From: Methylobacterium brachiatum
Lineage (GTDB): Bacteria; Pseudomonadota; Alphaproteobacteria; Rhizobiales; Beijerinckiaceae
Direction: 5' to 3'
Assembly: GCF_020523825.1 (NCBI RefSeq)
Contig: NZ_JAJALK010000001.1
Coordinates: 434,001-498,000 of the forward strand
Length of the DNA: 64,000 bases
Below are positions 1-7,080 of the stretch, piece by piece. The translations under genes and the position numbers were made by a program. Below the pieces are notes generated by a model. It was not told where the DNA came from. It saw nothing but the letters and a program-made list of their open reading frames with translations, and ran no database searches. Position 1 is the first letter of the stretch. Every line of letters begins with the position of its first letter.

Positions 1-1323
1 GGCCGCTCAGTCGCCGAAGCGACCCGGGCCCTGGGGACTTATCTCCGCGAGGTCCTGACCCTCAATGCGGAGGCGCGCAACTTCCGAATCATGGGTCCGG
101 ACGAGACCGCCTCGAACCGGCTGGACGCGGTGTTCGACGTTACGAACCGCGCCTGGCAGGAAACGCTCCTCCCGGGGGACGACCATCTCGCCCGCGACGG
201 GCGCGTCATGGAAGTTCTGAGCGAGCATCTCTGCGAGGGCTGGCTCGAAGGCTACGTGCTGACCGGCCGGCACGGCCTGTTCGCGACCTACGAGGCCTTC
301 GCCCACGTGGTCGATTCGATGGTGAACCAGCACGCCAAGTGGCTGAAATCCTCGCGCGACCTGCCCTGGCGGCGGCCGGTGCCGTCCCTGAACATCCTGC
401 TGTCCTCCCATGTCTGGCGCCAGGACCATAACGGCTTCAGCCACCAGGATCCGGGCTTCATCGACTTCGTGGCCAACAAGCGCGGCGACACCGCCCGGAT
501 CTACCTGCCGCCGGACGCGAATAGCCTGCTCTGCGTGACCGACCATTGCCTGCGCACCTATGACCGCATCAACGTCGTCGTGGCCGGCAAGCAGCCCGCC
601 CTGCAATGGCTGACCCTGGACGAGGCCGCCAAGCACTGCGCGGCCGGAGCCGGGATCTGGGATTGGGCCTCGAACGCGGGCGATGCGGCGCCCGACGTGG
701 TCATGGCCTGCGCCGGCGACGTCCCGACCCAGGAAACCCTCGCGGCGGTCGACTGGCTGCGCCGGCACGTGCCGGAGCTGCGGGTGCGGGTGGTCAACGT
801 CGTCGATCTGATGACCCTGCCTTCGCCGGACATCCACCCGCACGGGCTCGACGATTCGACGTTCGACGGTCTGTTCACCCACGACCGGCCGGTGGTCTTC
901 GCCTATCACGGCTATCCGTGGCTCATCCATCGGCTGACCTACAGGCGGACGAACCACGCCAACTTCCACGTCCACGGCTTCATCGAGGAGGGCACCACCA
1001 CGACGCCCTTCGACATGTGCGTGATGAACCGTCTCGACCGGTTCCATCTCGCGCTGGCCGCGTTGCAGGCCGTCCCGCGCCTCGGGGAGCATCGCGAGCG
1101 CGCCGAGCGCGCGCTCCGGGAGATCCTGGCGACGCATCGGGCGTTCGTCCGCCGGACCGGCGACGACCTCCCCGAGGTCAAGGACTGGACCTGGCCGGAA
1201 CGGCCTCCGTCGGCGCATTCCGACCCGCGCCGGATCGAGGGCGACATCATGCAGGGCGGTCCGGAGACCGTGGAGGCTCCCCGCCCGGGCGAGACCGTGG
1301 ATAGCTGGATCGCCACCCGGTAA
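1..1323 (+). CDS. xfp: Phosphoketolase, C-terminal part (cut by window start)
   Basis: This is the last 440 residues of a thiamine-diphosphate phosphoketolase, which cleaves xylulose 5-phosphate or fructose 6-phosphate with phosphate to give acetyl phosphate and a shorter sugar phosphate in the cytoplasm. The frame is open from base 1, so the start lies outside; the family is usually near 790 residues, so about 350 are missing. Family signatures are visible: [53 protein letters not shown] and [10 protein letters not shown]. It stops at TAA and converges on the gene at 1553-1879. The neighbouring FixK-controlled genes suggest a role in carbon metabolism under low oxygen, but its own promoter is not in view. 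No acetate kinase gene is adjacent. Confidence 0.93.
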   Translation, partial: GRSVAEATRALGTYLREVLTLNAEARNFRIMGPDETASNRLDAVFDVTNRAWQETLLPGDDHLARDGRVMEVLSEHLCEGWLEGYVLTGRHGLFATYEAFAHVVDSMVNQHAKWLKSSRDLPWRRPVPSLNILLSSHVWRQDHNGFSHQDPGFIDFVANKRGDTARIYLPPDANSLLCVTDHCLRTYDRINVVVAGKQPALQWLTLDEAAKHCAAGAGIWDWASNAGDAAPDVVMACAGDVPTQETLAAVDWLRRHVPELRVRVVNVVDLMTLPSPDIHPHGLDDSTFDGLFTHDRPVVFAYHGYPWLIHRLTYRRTNHANFHVHGFIEEGTTTTPFDMCVMNRLDRFHLALAALQAVPRLGEHRERAERALREILATHRAFVRRTGDDLPEVKDWTWPERPPSAHSDPRRIEGDIMQGGPETVEAPRPGETVDSWIATR

Positions 1324-1500
1324 AGCCAGGCGATGATGCACCGAATTTCGGGCAACAAATCAACCCGAAGGCCAAACCGCGCTTTCGGGTCGATGCTGGC
1401 TCGCAGGCGTGTCCTCCCGCCTGTGCCGCGGCTCAGGCCGGTGCACATCGCACTGGTATCACGGGGCCGCTCGGGGATCCGGCGAGCCGAGATGGGTTGA

Positions 1501-1531
1501 GCGCGCGGCCACCGGAGCGATGGCCGCGCGC
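1501..1531. terminator. Stem-loop between convergent genes
   Basis: An 11-bp perfect inverted repeat (GCGCGCGGCCA at 1501-1511, its complement at 1521-1531) with a 9-base loop lies between the ends of the phosphoketolase gene and the convergent gene ending at 1553. No T-run follows on either side, so it is a candidate bidirectional terminator or mRNA 3' stabiliser rather than a classical intrinsic terminator. Confidence 0.45.
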
Positions 1532-1552
1532 GATCTGAGAGCGATCAAGGAT

Positions 1553-1879
1553 TCAGCTCTGACCGATCGCGCCGAGTATCGCCTCCGAATAATCCCCGCA
1601 TCCGAGGCCGAGTGCGACAGCCACCTCCGGCGTCACAGAAGCGTCGACCATCCCGAGCCCCGTCTCACCGCCATTCTCCCGACGTCCATCGGGGAGCAGT
1701 GCGGCGCCGGTCAGCGGTCCCGCCTCCCGGTCCAGCAACCGATCGATCTCGTTGGCCCAGAAGATTGGCACGTCGAACCAGAGGGTGCGCCACAGGATCA
1801 GCCAGGGATTCTCGAGCGGGTCCAGCCCCGGATGGCGATCGGTGTCGGCCGCGGGCAAGGGCGCGGATAGCGGCGTCAT
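1553..1879 (-). CDS. Hypothetical protein, 108 aa
   Basis: I do not recognise a family. The product is a small acidic protein with a tryptophan-rich stretch near residues 26-42 (PWLILWRTLWFDVPIFW) and a glycine-rich tail; it has no signal peptide or clear membrane span. The ATG at 1879 was chosen because it follows a good ribosome site (GGAGG) and overlaps the stop of the upstream gene by four bases (ATGA), which implies translational coupling. It is the last gene of a three-gene operon after the BON-domain gene and the 143-aa gene, so it probably shares their FixK-type promoter. Confidence 0.6.
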   Translation of the reverse strand: MTPLSAPLPAADTDRHPGLDPLENPWLILWRTLWFDVPIFWANEIDRLLDREAGPLTGAALLPDGRRENGGETGLGMVDASVTPEVAVALGLGCGDYSEAILGAIGQS

Positions 1880-2307
1880 GGCGGACCTCCGGGAATGGCG
1901 TCGCCGACACGGGCGACCATGAAGGTGCGGTAGGCCGCGTCGTCGACCTCGCGGATCGAGACGTATTCGCCGGGGACGAAGGCGTGCGCGCCGAGGCGGT
2001 AGCCCGGCTCGTCGTCCGCGGTGGTGCGGTCGTCGTAGTCGATCAGCCAGGTCGCGCCGCCTTCGCCGCCGGCGCGGTGGACGAGGCGGCCGTGCCGGTC
2101 GGGCTCGCCGGTCCAGAAGCGGAGCACCCGGCAATGGTCGCGGATGGCCCGCCAGAGCGCCGCGTCGAGGTGACCGTCCGGGCCCAGGGGCGCGACGATC
2201 TCGTAGCCGCGGCCGGCACTGCCGTCCGGATAGTCCGGGCAGCGCGCCAGCGTCAGGGTCACCCGGTGCAGCGCGGCGGACGTCGTGTCGTGTTTGGAAT
2301 GGGTCAT
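1876..2307 (-). CDS. Hypothetical protein, 143 aa
   Basis: A soluble protein of unrecognised family with an aspartate-rich C-terminal half (WLIDYDDRTTADDEPGYRL near residues 87-105). It starts 11 bases after the BON-domain gene ends and its stop overlaps the next start, so the three genes read as one operon. The likely promoter is the one before the BON gene, which carries a FixK-like box. A role in the low-oxygen or stress response is inferred from this context only. Confidence 0.6.
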   Translation of the reverse strand: MTHSKHDTTSAALHRVTLTLARCPDYPDGSAGRGYEIVAPLGPDGHLDAALWRAIRDHCRVLRFWTGEPDRHGRLVHRAGGEGGATWLIDYDDRTTADDEPGYRLGAHAFVPGEYVSIREVDDAAYRTFMVARVGDAIPGGPP

Positions 2308-2318
2308 GGCCCGGCTCC

Positions 2319-2969
2319 TCAGGACAGGGCGACGATCCGGTCCTCGACGGACCGCACGCCCGGCACCGACCAGGCCGCGCGCTCAGCGGCCTCGCGCTCG
2401 GCCGAGGCGGTCACGGCGCCCTCCAGGATGACCTTGTCGCCCGCGACGCTGACCTTGATCGCGTCCGCCTCGAACAGCGCCCCCCGCTTGAACGCCTCCA
2501 GGATCCGGTCCTTGATCGCCGTCGACCGGATTTCGGGCTTGATCGCGATGAGGTTCGTGACCCCGAAGACGCCGCCGAGCCGGCGCACGGCCGCCTCGGC
2601 GCCCATCGCCTGATACTTCCAGGGCACCGCGCCGGTCAGGGTGATCCAGCCGCCGGCGACCTTGACCTGGATGGCGTCCTTGGGGAGGTGGACGGACCAG
2701 TCGATGATCGCGAGCGCCCGCCGGGCGATCTGGTCGTCCTCGATCTTCTTGGCGTCGGCGAAGCGGACCTGGATCTCCTGGGCGATGGCGCGCACGCCCT
2801 TGACCCGGCGGACGGCGCGCTCGGCCTCGACCTTCTCGGCATAGCTGCCGACATGGCCCGTGAGGGTCACGACGCCGTTGGAGACGGCGACGCCGATATC
2901 GCCGACATCGAGGCTGGGGTCGAAGTCGAGCTCGTCGAGGACGTCGCGGCGCAGATCCTTGTCGGTCAT
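2319..2969 (-). CDS. BON-domain protein (three BON modules)
   Basis: A 216-residue protein made of three consecutive BON modules, at roughly residues 3-70, 75-142 and 148-216. Each shows the pattern of a predicted helix, a VSNGVVTLTGHV-like strand pair (VAGGWITLTGAV, VAGDKVILEGAV) and an alanine/arginine-rich helix ending in GV. BON domains are usually periplasmic or phospholipid-associated (OsmY), but no signal peptide is visible here. The start at 2969 (MTDKDLRR) is preferred over longer frames, which would run back into the neighbouring gene. A FixK-like box at 3037-3050 sits 68 bases upstream, so oxygen-responsive expression is likely. It heads an operon with two small hypothetical genes. 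Confidence 0.85.
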   Translation of the reverse strand: MTDKDLRRDVLDELDFDPSLDVGDIGVAVSNGVVTLTGHVGSYAEKVEAERAVRRVKGVRAIAQEIQVRFADAKKIEDDQIARRALAIIDWSVHLPKDAIQVKVAGGWITLTGAVPWKYQAMGAEAAVRRLGGVFGVTNLIAIKPEIRSTAIKDRILEAFKRGALFEADAIKVSVAGDKVILEGAVTASAEREAAERAAWSVPGVRSVEDRIVALS

Positions 2970-3021
2970 GTCGTCTCTCCCGGTATCTCCACGTTGCGCG
3001 GAAGACCGGAATGTGGACGCG

Positions 3022-3369
3022 CTAGGCCGACGAGCCTTGATCCAGCGCAAGGCCGACGCGCCGTTCCGCCTGGGCGAGCCGGGCGCATCGCTCCATCTCG
3101 GTGCGCAGGACCGGGAGCGGCGCCTCGACGCCGGCATCCCGCAGGTCGTCGTGAAGCCGCGCGAGCAGATCCTCGTCGCGGGTCACCACGGCGCCGTCGG
3201 TGAAGGCCGTGACGTAGCCCTCCGACGCCTTGCCGGTCAGACCCATCCGCTCGCAGGCCCAGGTGGCCAGGAGCCTGTTGCGCCGGTTGCGGGTGTGAAA
3301 GCGCGCCTCCTCCTCGTAGGCGAAGCGGCGCTCGAAGGCTTGTTCGCGCTCGTCGAACGTCGTGGTCAT
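3022..3369 (-). CDS. ATPase-inhibitor zeta subunit homologue (DUF1476)
   Basis: A 115-residue helical protein with the DUF1476 signature: an N-terminal FDEREQAFERRFAYEEE segment, then RRNRLLATWACERMGL, then a C-terminal helical half. In Paracoccus-type alphaproteobacteria this family is the zeta subunit that blocks hydrolysis by F1FO-ATP synthase. The copy here is divergent in its second half and lies far from any atp operon, so it may be an extra, condition-specific inhibitor. The ATG at 3369 fits the family N-terminus (MTT-F-DERE). A perfect TTGA-N6-TCAA FixK/FNR box lies 80 bases upstream at 3449-3462, suggesting induction when oxygen falls, when limiting ATP hydrolysis would help. Confidence 0.82.
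   Translation of the reverse strand: MTTTFDEREQAFERRFAYEEEARFHTRNRRNRLLATWACERMGLTGKASEGYVTAFTDGAVVTRDEDLLARLHDDLRDAGVEAPLPVLRTEMERCARLAQAERRVGLALDQGSSA
3037..3050. promoter_or_regulatory. FixK/FNR-like box (BON operon)
   Basis: TTGATCCAGCGCAA matches TTGA-N6-TCAA with one mismatch in the second half-site. Its centre would place a transcription start near 3002, 33 bases before the BON gene start at 2969. It lies inside the 3' end of the DUF1476 gene. Confidence 0.6.
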
Positions 3370-3448
3370 GGGACGCCTCCCTCGCGGAGCTGTGCCGATT
3401 GTACCGGCAACGGACCAGGCATTCTCCGACCGGCCGCTGCGGCGGACC

Positions 3449-3462
3449 TTGAGACAGATCAA
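3449..3462. promoter_or_regulatory. FixK/FNR box (zeta homologue)
   Basis: TTGAGACAGATCAA is an exact TTGA-N6-TCAA match. With the usual -41.5 geometry the transcript would start near 3414, 45 bases before the DUF1476 start codon at 3369. Confidence 0.75.
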
Positions 3463-3526
3463 CGTGCGCGTGGGGGGCCGGTGCCCTGCGCCGGTGGCCG
3501 CCCGACCTCGGCCGACGCGCGGGCGA

Positions 3527-3895
3527 TCAGATCTCGTAGGCCGCGGGCGAGTCGCGCAGCCGCCACAATGCGGAGCCGGCCGAGACGATCAGGGCGACGC
3601 CGAAGCCGACATGCGCCCAGATCCCGGCGGCCGTACCCGCGAAGGCGAGGATCCAGGGCGCCGCGCAGCTCCAGAGCCCCGCGGCGGCGATGGCGTATTC
3701 CTCCCAGGCGTGGGTCTGCTTCATCGTGAGGAGGGCGAGCGCGATCACCGTCGCCCCGGTCGCCCAGGCGTTCCAGGCGGCGACGGGTTCGCCGGAGAAG
3801 TCGAAATACCAGGGGGCGACGGCCAGTCCCGCGCCCAGCAGCAGGTTCCAGATGCCGAGAAACAGGTCTTCGGGCTGGTTCTTGATCGTGCGCAT
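3527..3895 (-). CDS. SPW-repeat-type membrane protein
   Basis: A 122-residue protein with four hydrophobic segments and two SPW-like turns, APWYFDF near residue 27 and APWIL near residue 80, each following a leucine/glycine-rich span (LLLGAGLAVAPW, AAAGLWSCAAPW). This is the tandem arrangement of the SPW family of small inner-membrane proteins, whose function is unknown. A paralogue is encoded at 5107-5472. A perfect FixK box at 3956-3969 lies 61 bases upstream of the start, so both SPW genes seem to be part of the oxygen regulon. The gene lies just downstream of fixK on the same strand but has its own box. Confidence 0.8.
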   Translation of the reverse strand: MRTIKNQPEDLFLGIWNLLLGAGLAVAPWYFDFSGEPVAAWNAWATGATVIALALLTMKQTHAWEEYAIAAAGLWSCAAPWILAFAGTAAGIWAHVGFGVALIVSAGSALWRLRDSPAAYEI

Positions 3896-3955
3896 CGTCC
3901 GCTCCCCTGAGCAATGTCAGGTGGGGAAGCGTGCGCCGCGCCCGTCCACCGCTCC

Positions 3956-3969
3956 TTGAGGTGGATCAA
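3956..3969. promoter_or_regulatory. FixK/FNR box (SPW gene 1)
   Basis: TTGAGGTGGATCAA matches TTGA-N6-TCAA exactly. It lies in the gap between the end of fixK (3973) and the SPW gene start (3895) and would place a transcription start near 3921. Confidence 0.75.
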
Positions 3970-3972
3970 GCC

Positions 3973-4665
3973 TCAATCCTCGACCATCCGCCGCAGGCGT
4001 GCGCGGTGCAGCGTGACGGTCCGGGCGCCGGAGCGCACCAGGGCTCGCTCGGCTTCGAGCAGCGAGAAGGTGCGCGACACGGTCTCGATCGTGAGCCCGA
4101 GATAGTCGGCGATGTCGCGCCGGGTCATCGGCAGCTCGAAGGTGCCCGTGCCCCCCAAGCGGGTATCGACGTCGAGCAGGATGGCGGCGACGCGCTCATG
4201 CGCCGAGCGGCGTCCGAGCAGCAGCATGTGGTCCTGGGCGCCGCGGAGGCCGTTCGCCGCCATGTCCCAGAGATGGCAGGCCACATCGGCCCGCTGGGCC
4301 GCGACGCGCTCGATCTGCCGCCGCCGGAAGATGCGGACCTTCGTGTCGGAGAGCGCCTCGGCCGTGTGCCGGTAGCTTTCGCCCTGCTCGAAACCGAACA
4401 GGTCACCCGGCAGGTGGAAACCGGTGATGAGGCGGCGTCCGTCGCTCAGTACCTTGTGCGTGCGCACCGCGCCGGCGACGACCCGGTAGACGAATTCCGC
4501 GTCCTCGCCTTCGCCGTAGATTTCCTCCTCACGGGCATACGCGAAGGGCGTCCCGATGAGCTCGGGGCAATCCGCGAACAGAACGCTGTCCCGGTCGTCG
4601 ACGGCCGGCGAGGGATGACCGGCCGGCCTGTTCGACACGATCGGCTGCACGAACGGGTTGGTCAT
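3973..4665 (-). CDS. fixK: FixK-type Crp/Fnr regulator
   Basis: A 230-residue Crp/Fnr-family transcription factor: a cyclic-nucleotide-type beta-barrel at about residues 40-125, a dimerisation helix at 130-165 and a winged helix-turn-helix at 178-210 with the Fnr/FixK recognition signature TRRDIADYLGLTIETVSRTF. The ETVSR residues match proteins that read TTGA-N6-TCAA, and copies of that motif are scattered through the surrounding genes. There are only two cysteines (33 and 130) and no N-terminal Fe-S cysteine cluster, so it is not an oxygen-sensing Fnr; regulation is expected through FixLJ, encoded 1.8 kb away. The ATG at 4665 follows GAGGAG. A FixJ-like site sits at 4752-4770. Calling it FixK rather than another Crp/Fnr branch relies on this context. 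Confidence 0.88.
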   Translation of the reverse strand: MTNPFVQPIVSNRPAGHPSPAVDDRDSVLFADCPELIGTPFAYAREEEIYGEGEDAEFVYRVVAGAVRTHKVLSDGRRLITGFHLPGDLFGFEQGESYRHTAEALSDTKVRIFRRRQIERVAAQRADVACHLWDMAANGLRGAQDHMLLLGRRSAHERVAAILLDVDTRLGGTGTFELPMTRRDIADYLGLTIETVSRTFSLLEAERALVRSGARTVTLHRARLRRMVED

Positions 4666-4751
4666 CGGTCGCTCCTCATCGGTATCGATGGGGGCGAGAC
4701 TGGCCGCTTCTCGAACGCCGCGAAATTCCGTGCGGTCGCTTAAGCAAGCTT

Positions 4752-4770
4752 GCATAAGGGGACTTACGTA
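4752..4770 (-). promoter_or_regulatory. Candidate FixJ-binding site upstream of fixK
   Basis: Read on the minus strand, this 19-base stretch is TACGTAAGTCCCCTTATGC. It resembles the FixJ site of rhizobial fixK/nifA promoters as I recall it (TAAGTA-N4-CCCTTAAGT type), with mismatches at the third base and in the right flank. It lies 87 bases upstream of the fixK start codon. An overlapping near-palindrome around AAGCAAGCTTGC (about 4742-4753) may form part of the same promoter. Confidence 0.45.
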
Positions 4771-4786
4771 GGCGCTCCGTACGGCT

Positions 4787-5011
4787 TCACATCGCCCCGG
4801 CCGCCACGAAGACCCAGCCCACCGTCGGGTTGGACGGCGCCATCGCGGCCGCCCGGATCGCCAGCATCCAGCCGACGGCAACGAGGAGCCCGTAGGCCAG
4901 CACCGCCAGGACGAGGGTTACGAGCTCGGCATGGCGCTGCAGCGCGTGGATCGACGCGCAGCCCATCGTGAAGGATGCGGCGGCGGCGACGGCGAAGAGG
5001 TCGATCGGCAT
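4787..5011 (-). CDS. Small two-span membrane protein, 74 aa
   Basis: A 74-residue hydrophobic protein of unrecognised family, with a short hydrophobic N-terminus, a strong span at about residues 29-50 (LVTLVLAVLAYGLLVAVGWML) and a second hydrophobic C-terminal stretch (VGWVFVAAGAM). The start at 5011 gives a compact membrane protein; longer frames are arginine-rich and unconvincing. It lies 95 bases downstream of the second SPW gene on the same strand, so it probably shares that gene's FixK-controlled transcript. Confidence 0.55.
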   Translation of the reverse strand: MPIDLFAVAAAASFTMGCASIHALQRHAELVTLVLAVLAYGLLVAVGWMLAIRAAAMAPSNPTVGWVFVAAGAM

Positions 5012-5106
5012 GATCCTGCTCCGCGTCGGGACGAGCCGTGCTCGCAATCGCGCCGCGCCGGACGCGATGTCCCGGCGCGGCCTGTCGCGGGACGGTCGCG
5101 GCCCGA

Positions 5107-5472
5107 TCAGATGGAGTGCGTCCGGGGGCCGTAGAGCTTCCGAAGCTCCGCACCGGCCATGATGGTGACGGCGAGCCCGACGATGACGTGGACGCCCATG
5201 GCGGAGCGAAGCTCTTCCAATCCGAGTGCCCAGGGCGCCATCGTCACCCAGAGGCCGAGGGCGAGGTTGAGGTATTCCTCCCATTCGTAGGTCACGCCGA
5301 GGGCGAACACCGCAATGAACGTGATGGCACCGCCGCAGGCGAAGGCGTTGCGCGCGGCGGCGGTCTCGTAGCCCAATCCCAGATACCAGGGCGCCAAGGC
5401 GAGCGTGATGCCGAGCAGGATGGTCACGGCATTCGGGGCCATATCTTCGGTTCGGTTCTCCAGAACGCGCAT
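5107..5472 (-). CDS. SPW-repeat-type membrane protein, paralogue 2
   Basis: A 121-residue inner-membrane protein with four hydrophobic segments and two SPW-like turns, APWYLGL near residue 27 and APWALGL near residue 79, in the same layout as the gene at 3527-3895; both also share a YEWEEYLNLALGLW / HAWEEYAIAAAGLW stretch before the second turn. Function is unknown. An ideal FixK box (TTGAT-N4-ATCAA) lies 110 bases upstream at 5582-5595. It probably leads a two-gene transcript with the 74-aa membrane protein. Confidence 0.8.
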   Translation of the reverse strand: MRVLENRTEDMAPNAVTILLGITLALAPWYLGLGYETAAARNAFACGGAITFIAVFALGVTYEWEEYLNLALGLWVTMAPWALGLEELRSAMGVHVIVGLAVTIMAGAELRKLYGPRTHSI

Positions 5473-5581
5473 GCGTCCCTCCTCAAGACAGGGACCACGG
5501 CCGCTATCGGGCCCATGGTCGAGCGGCGGAAGACCCGTCGCCTGCACTGAGAAAATCCTTGCCGGATGCTGCGCCCAGACA

Positions 5582-5595
5582 TTGATCTGCATCAA
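5582..5595. promoter_or_regulatory. FixK/FNR box (SPW gene 2)
   Basis: TTGATCTGCATCAA is the best match in the window, a full TTGAT-N4-ATCAA palindrome. It would place a start near 5547 on the minus strand, 75 bases before the SPW gene. Confidence 0.8.
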
Positions 5596-5836
5596 TACGC
5601 TTTTCGCAACGCGGGGCGCGCTCTGTTATCTGTTTTCATCATCGCCGAAAGCTTGACGGATCGCTTGGCAGGCGATGCATTCGCATTGACTATCGGCTTC
5701 GTCTCTCGGGGCCGCGACGTCGAGCCTGGACTGTCGGGATCGGCGAAACGCGCCGACCGCGGCGGCGTCCACATTGCATGGAGAGTAGGGTCGCAGACCG
5801 TTCGGCCTCGCATTCCCCGACGTGCCAGGGGCGGGA

Positions 5837-5850
5837 TTGCGCTGGATCAA
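5837..5850. promoter_or_regulatory. Orphan FixK-like box
   Basis: TTGCGCTGGATCAA has one mismatch to TTGA-N6-TCAA and uses the same TTGCG half-site as the boxes at 8856 and 13691. The predicted transcript start would be near 5802 (minus) or 5885 (plus), and no supported gene begins at either place. Confidence 0.45.
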
Positions 5851-5982
5851 GGTCGGGCCGCCCGGGAGCGGTCAGGCTCTCGGTTCAGCCGGAACGGGGA
5901 AAGTGCAGGCCGTGTCACGCACGCTGCGCCCTGGGCCACTCCGCGCAAGCCGCCGCGCCCGCAAGATCCCGCGGCGGGCTGT

Positions 5983-6378
5983 CTAGTCCGTCGAACCTTC
6001 GCGCGAACGCGGCTCGGCTTCGCCGGCAGCCAGCATGGTCATGAAGGCGTCGAGCGCGAGCGGCTTCTCGATCAGGGGCAGGCCGGCGTCACGGGCGCGG
6101 GCGCGGATGCCGGGGTCGGGGTGCCCGGTCATCAGCACGGCCGGCGTCGCGAGGCCGGATGCCCGCAGACGCCGGAACACTTCCAACCCGTCCATCCCGG
6201 GCATGACCTGATCGAGGATCACGAAGGCCGGGCTCGGGCCGGGAAAAGCCTGCAGCACCGCGTCGCCGCTCGCGAAGGCCTCGACGCGGTGCCCCTCGCT
6301 CTCGAGGAGGAAGCGCATCGAGTGCAGGATGGCGGGATCGTCGTCTACGACGAAGATGGTGGATGGGTCGGATGACAT
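5983..6378 (-). CDS. Receiver-only response regulator (FixJ-like)
   Basis: A 131-residue single-domain response regulator: acidic pocket VVDDD at residues 10-14, phospho-acceptor Asp56 in FVILDQVMPGMDGLE, conserved Thr in LMTGH and Lys105 in LIEKPLALD. There is no output domain; the chain ends soon after the last helix. The family passes or diverts phosphate in two-component circuits. It lies directly downstream of fixJ-fixL on the same strand but behind its own FixK-like box (6451-6464), which would make it a FixK-induced component. Acting as a phosphate sink on FixL, giving negative feedback, is a reasonable inference that the sequence does not prove. Confidence 0.88.
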   Translation of the reverse strand: MSSDPSTIFVVDDDPAILHSMRFLLESEGHRVEAFASGDAVLQAFPGPSPAFVILDQVMPGMDGLEVFRRLRASGLATPAVLMTGHPDPGIRARARDAGLPLIEKPLALDAFMTMLAAGEAEPRSREGSTD

Positions 6379-6450
6379 GACGGCGGCCGGAGGGAGCGCC
6401 CGGCTGGGGCGCCCGAGAATTGAATCTTGGCGAAAGCGTACAAGCCGACC

Positions 6451-6464
6451 TTGACCTATCTCAA
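6451..6464. promoter_or_regulatory. FixK/FNR-like box (receiver gene)
   Basis: TTGACCTATCTCAA fits TTGA-N6-TCAA exactly. It sits in the gap between fixJ (ends 6472) and the receiver-only gene (starts 6378) and would place a transcript start near 6416. Confidence 0.65.
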
Positions 6465-6471
6465 CGGCCTC

Positions 6472-7080
6472 TCAGGCGATGCCGGCCAGGACCGCCCAGC
6501 GCACCAGTTCCTGAAGGCTGGCCGCATGCGTCTTGGCCATGAGCTTGGCCCGATAGATCTCCACGGTCCGGTAGCTGATATCGAGGGCGCGACCGATATC
6601 CTTGCTGGTCCCGCCGGCGACGAGGCGCTCGAGCACTTGGCGCTCGCGCTCGCTCAAGGTCGCGACCCGCCGCATGAAGTCCTGAAGGGCGGGGTCGGCT
6701 GCCTCGGACGGATTACCGCGCTCCGTCGCGGCGCGCAGCGCCTGGAGAAGCAACACGTCGTCGAACGGCTTCTCGATGAAGTCGCAGGCTCCGAGCTTCA
6801 TCGCCTCGACCGCCAGCGGCACGTCGCCGTGACCGGTCATCATGATCACCGGGAGCGTGTGGCCGACGGCCCGCAGGCGGCGGAGGAGTTCCAGCCCGTC
6901 GATCCCGGGCATCCGGATATCCGTCAGGATGCAGCCGGAGGCGGGCGCCGTGAGGCGTTCGAGCAAGCTTGCCCCGTCCTCGTAGAGCACAACCGTAAAT
7001 CCCGCGGTGTCGAGCAGGAAGCTGATCGAGTCCCGCATGGCCGCATCGTCATCCACCACGTGCACGAGGCTATTCGCCAT
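6472..7080 (-). CDS. fixJ: FixJ response regulator
   Basis: A 202-residue two-domain regulator: receiver at residues 1-122 with acidic pocket VVDDD, phospho-acceptor Asp54 (ILTDIRMPG), Thr in MMTGHGD and Lys in DFIEKPFDD, then a LuxR-type DNA-binding domain at about 140-200 ([34 protein letters not shown]). The [11 protein letters not shown] recognition helix is typical of FixJ. Phosphorylated by FixL, it activates fixK; a matching site is seen at 4752-4770. Its start overlaps the end of fixL by 11 bases, so the pair is translationally coupled. Confidence 0.95.
   Translation of the reverse strand: MANSLVHVVDDDAAMRDSISFLLDTAGFTVVLYEDGASLLERLTAPASGCILTDIRMPGIDGLELLRRLRAVGHTLPVIMMTGHGDVPLAVEAMKLGACDFIEKPFDDVLLLQALRAATERGNPSEAADPALQDFMRRVATLSERERQVLERLVAGGTSKDIGRALDISYRTVEIYRAKLMAKTHAASLQELVRWAVLAGIA

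Larger units (their letters stand above)
5473..5982. other. 510-base gap with two FixK-like boxes
   Basis: No convincing gene is visible. The stretch holds the box that serves the SPW gene (5582-5595) and a second FixK-like box at 5837-5850 with no obvious start codon at the expected distance. The sequence between them is relatively AT-rich for this genome around 5590-5700. An unannotated small RNA or a short leaderless peptide is possible but unsupported. Confidence 0.5.

Noticed and set aside
5592..5813. 73-codon minus-strand frame near the orphan FixK box
   Set aside because: The start lies only 24 bases from the box, too close for a normal transcript start, and composition is not coding-like.
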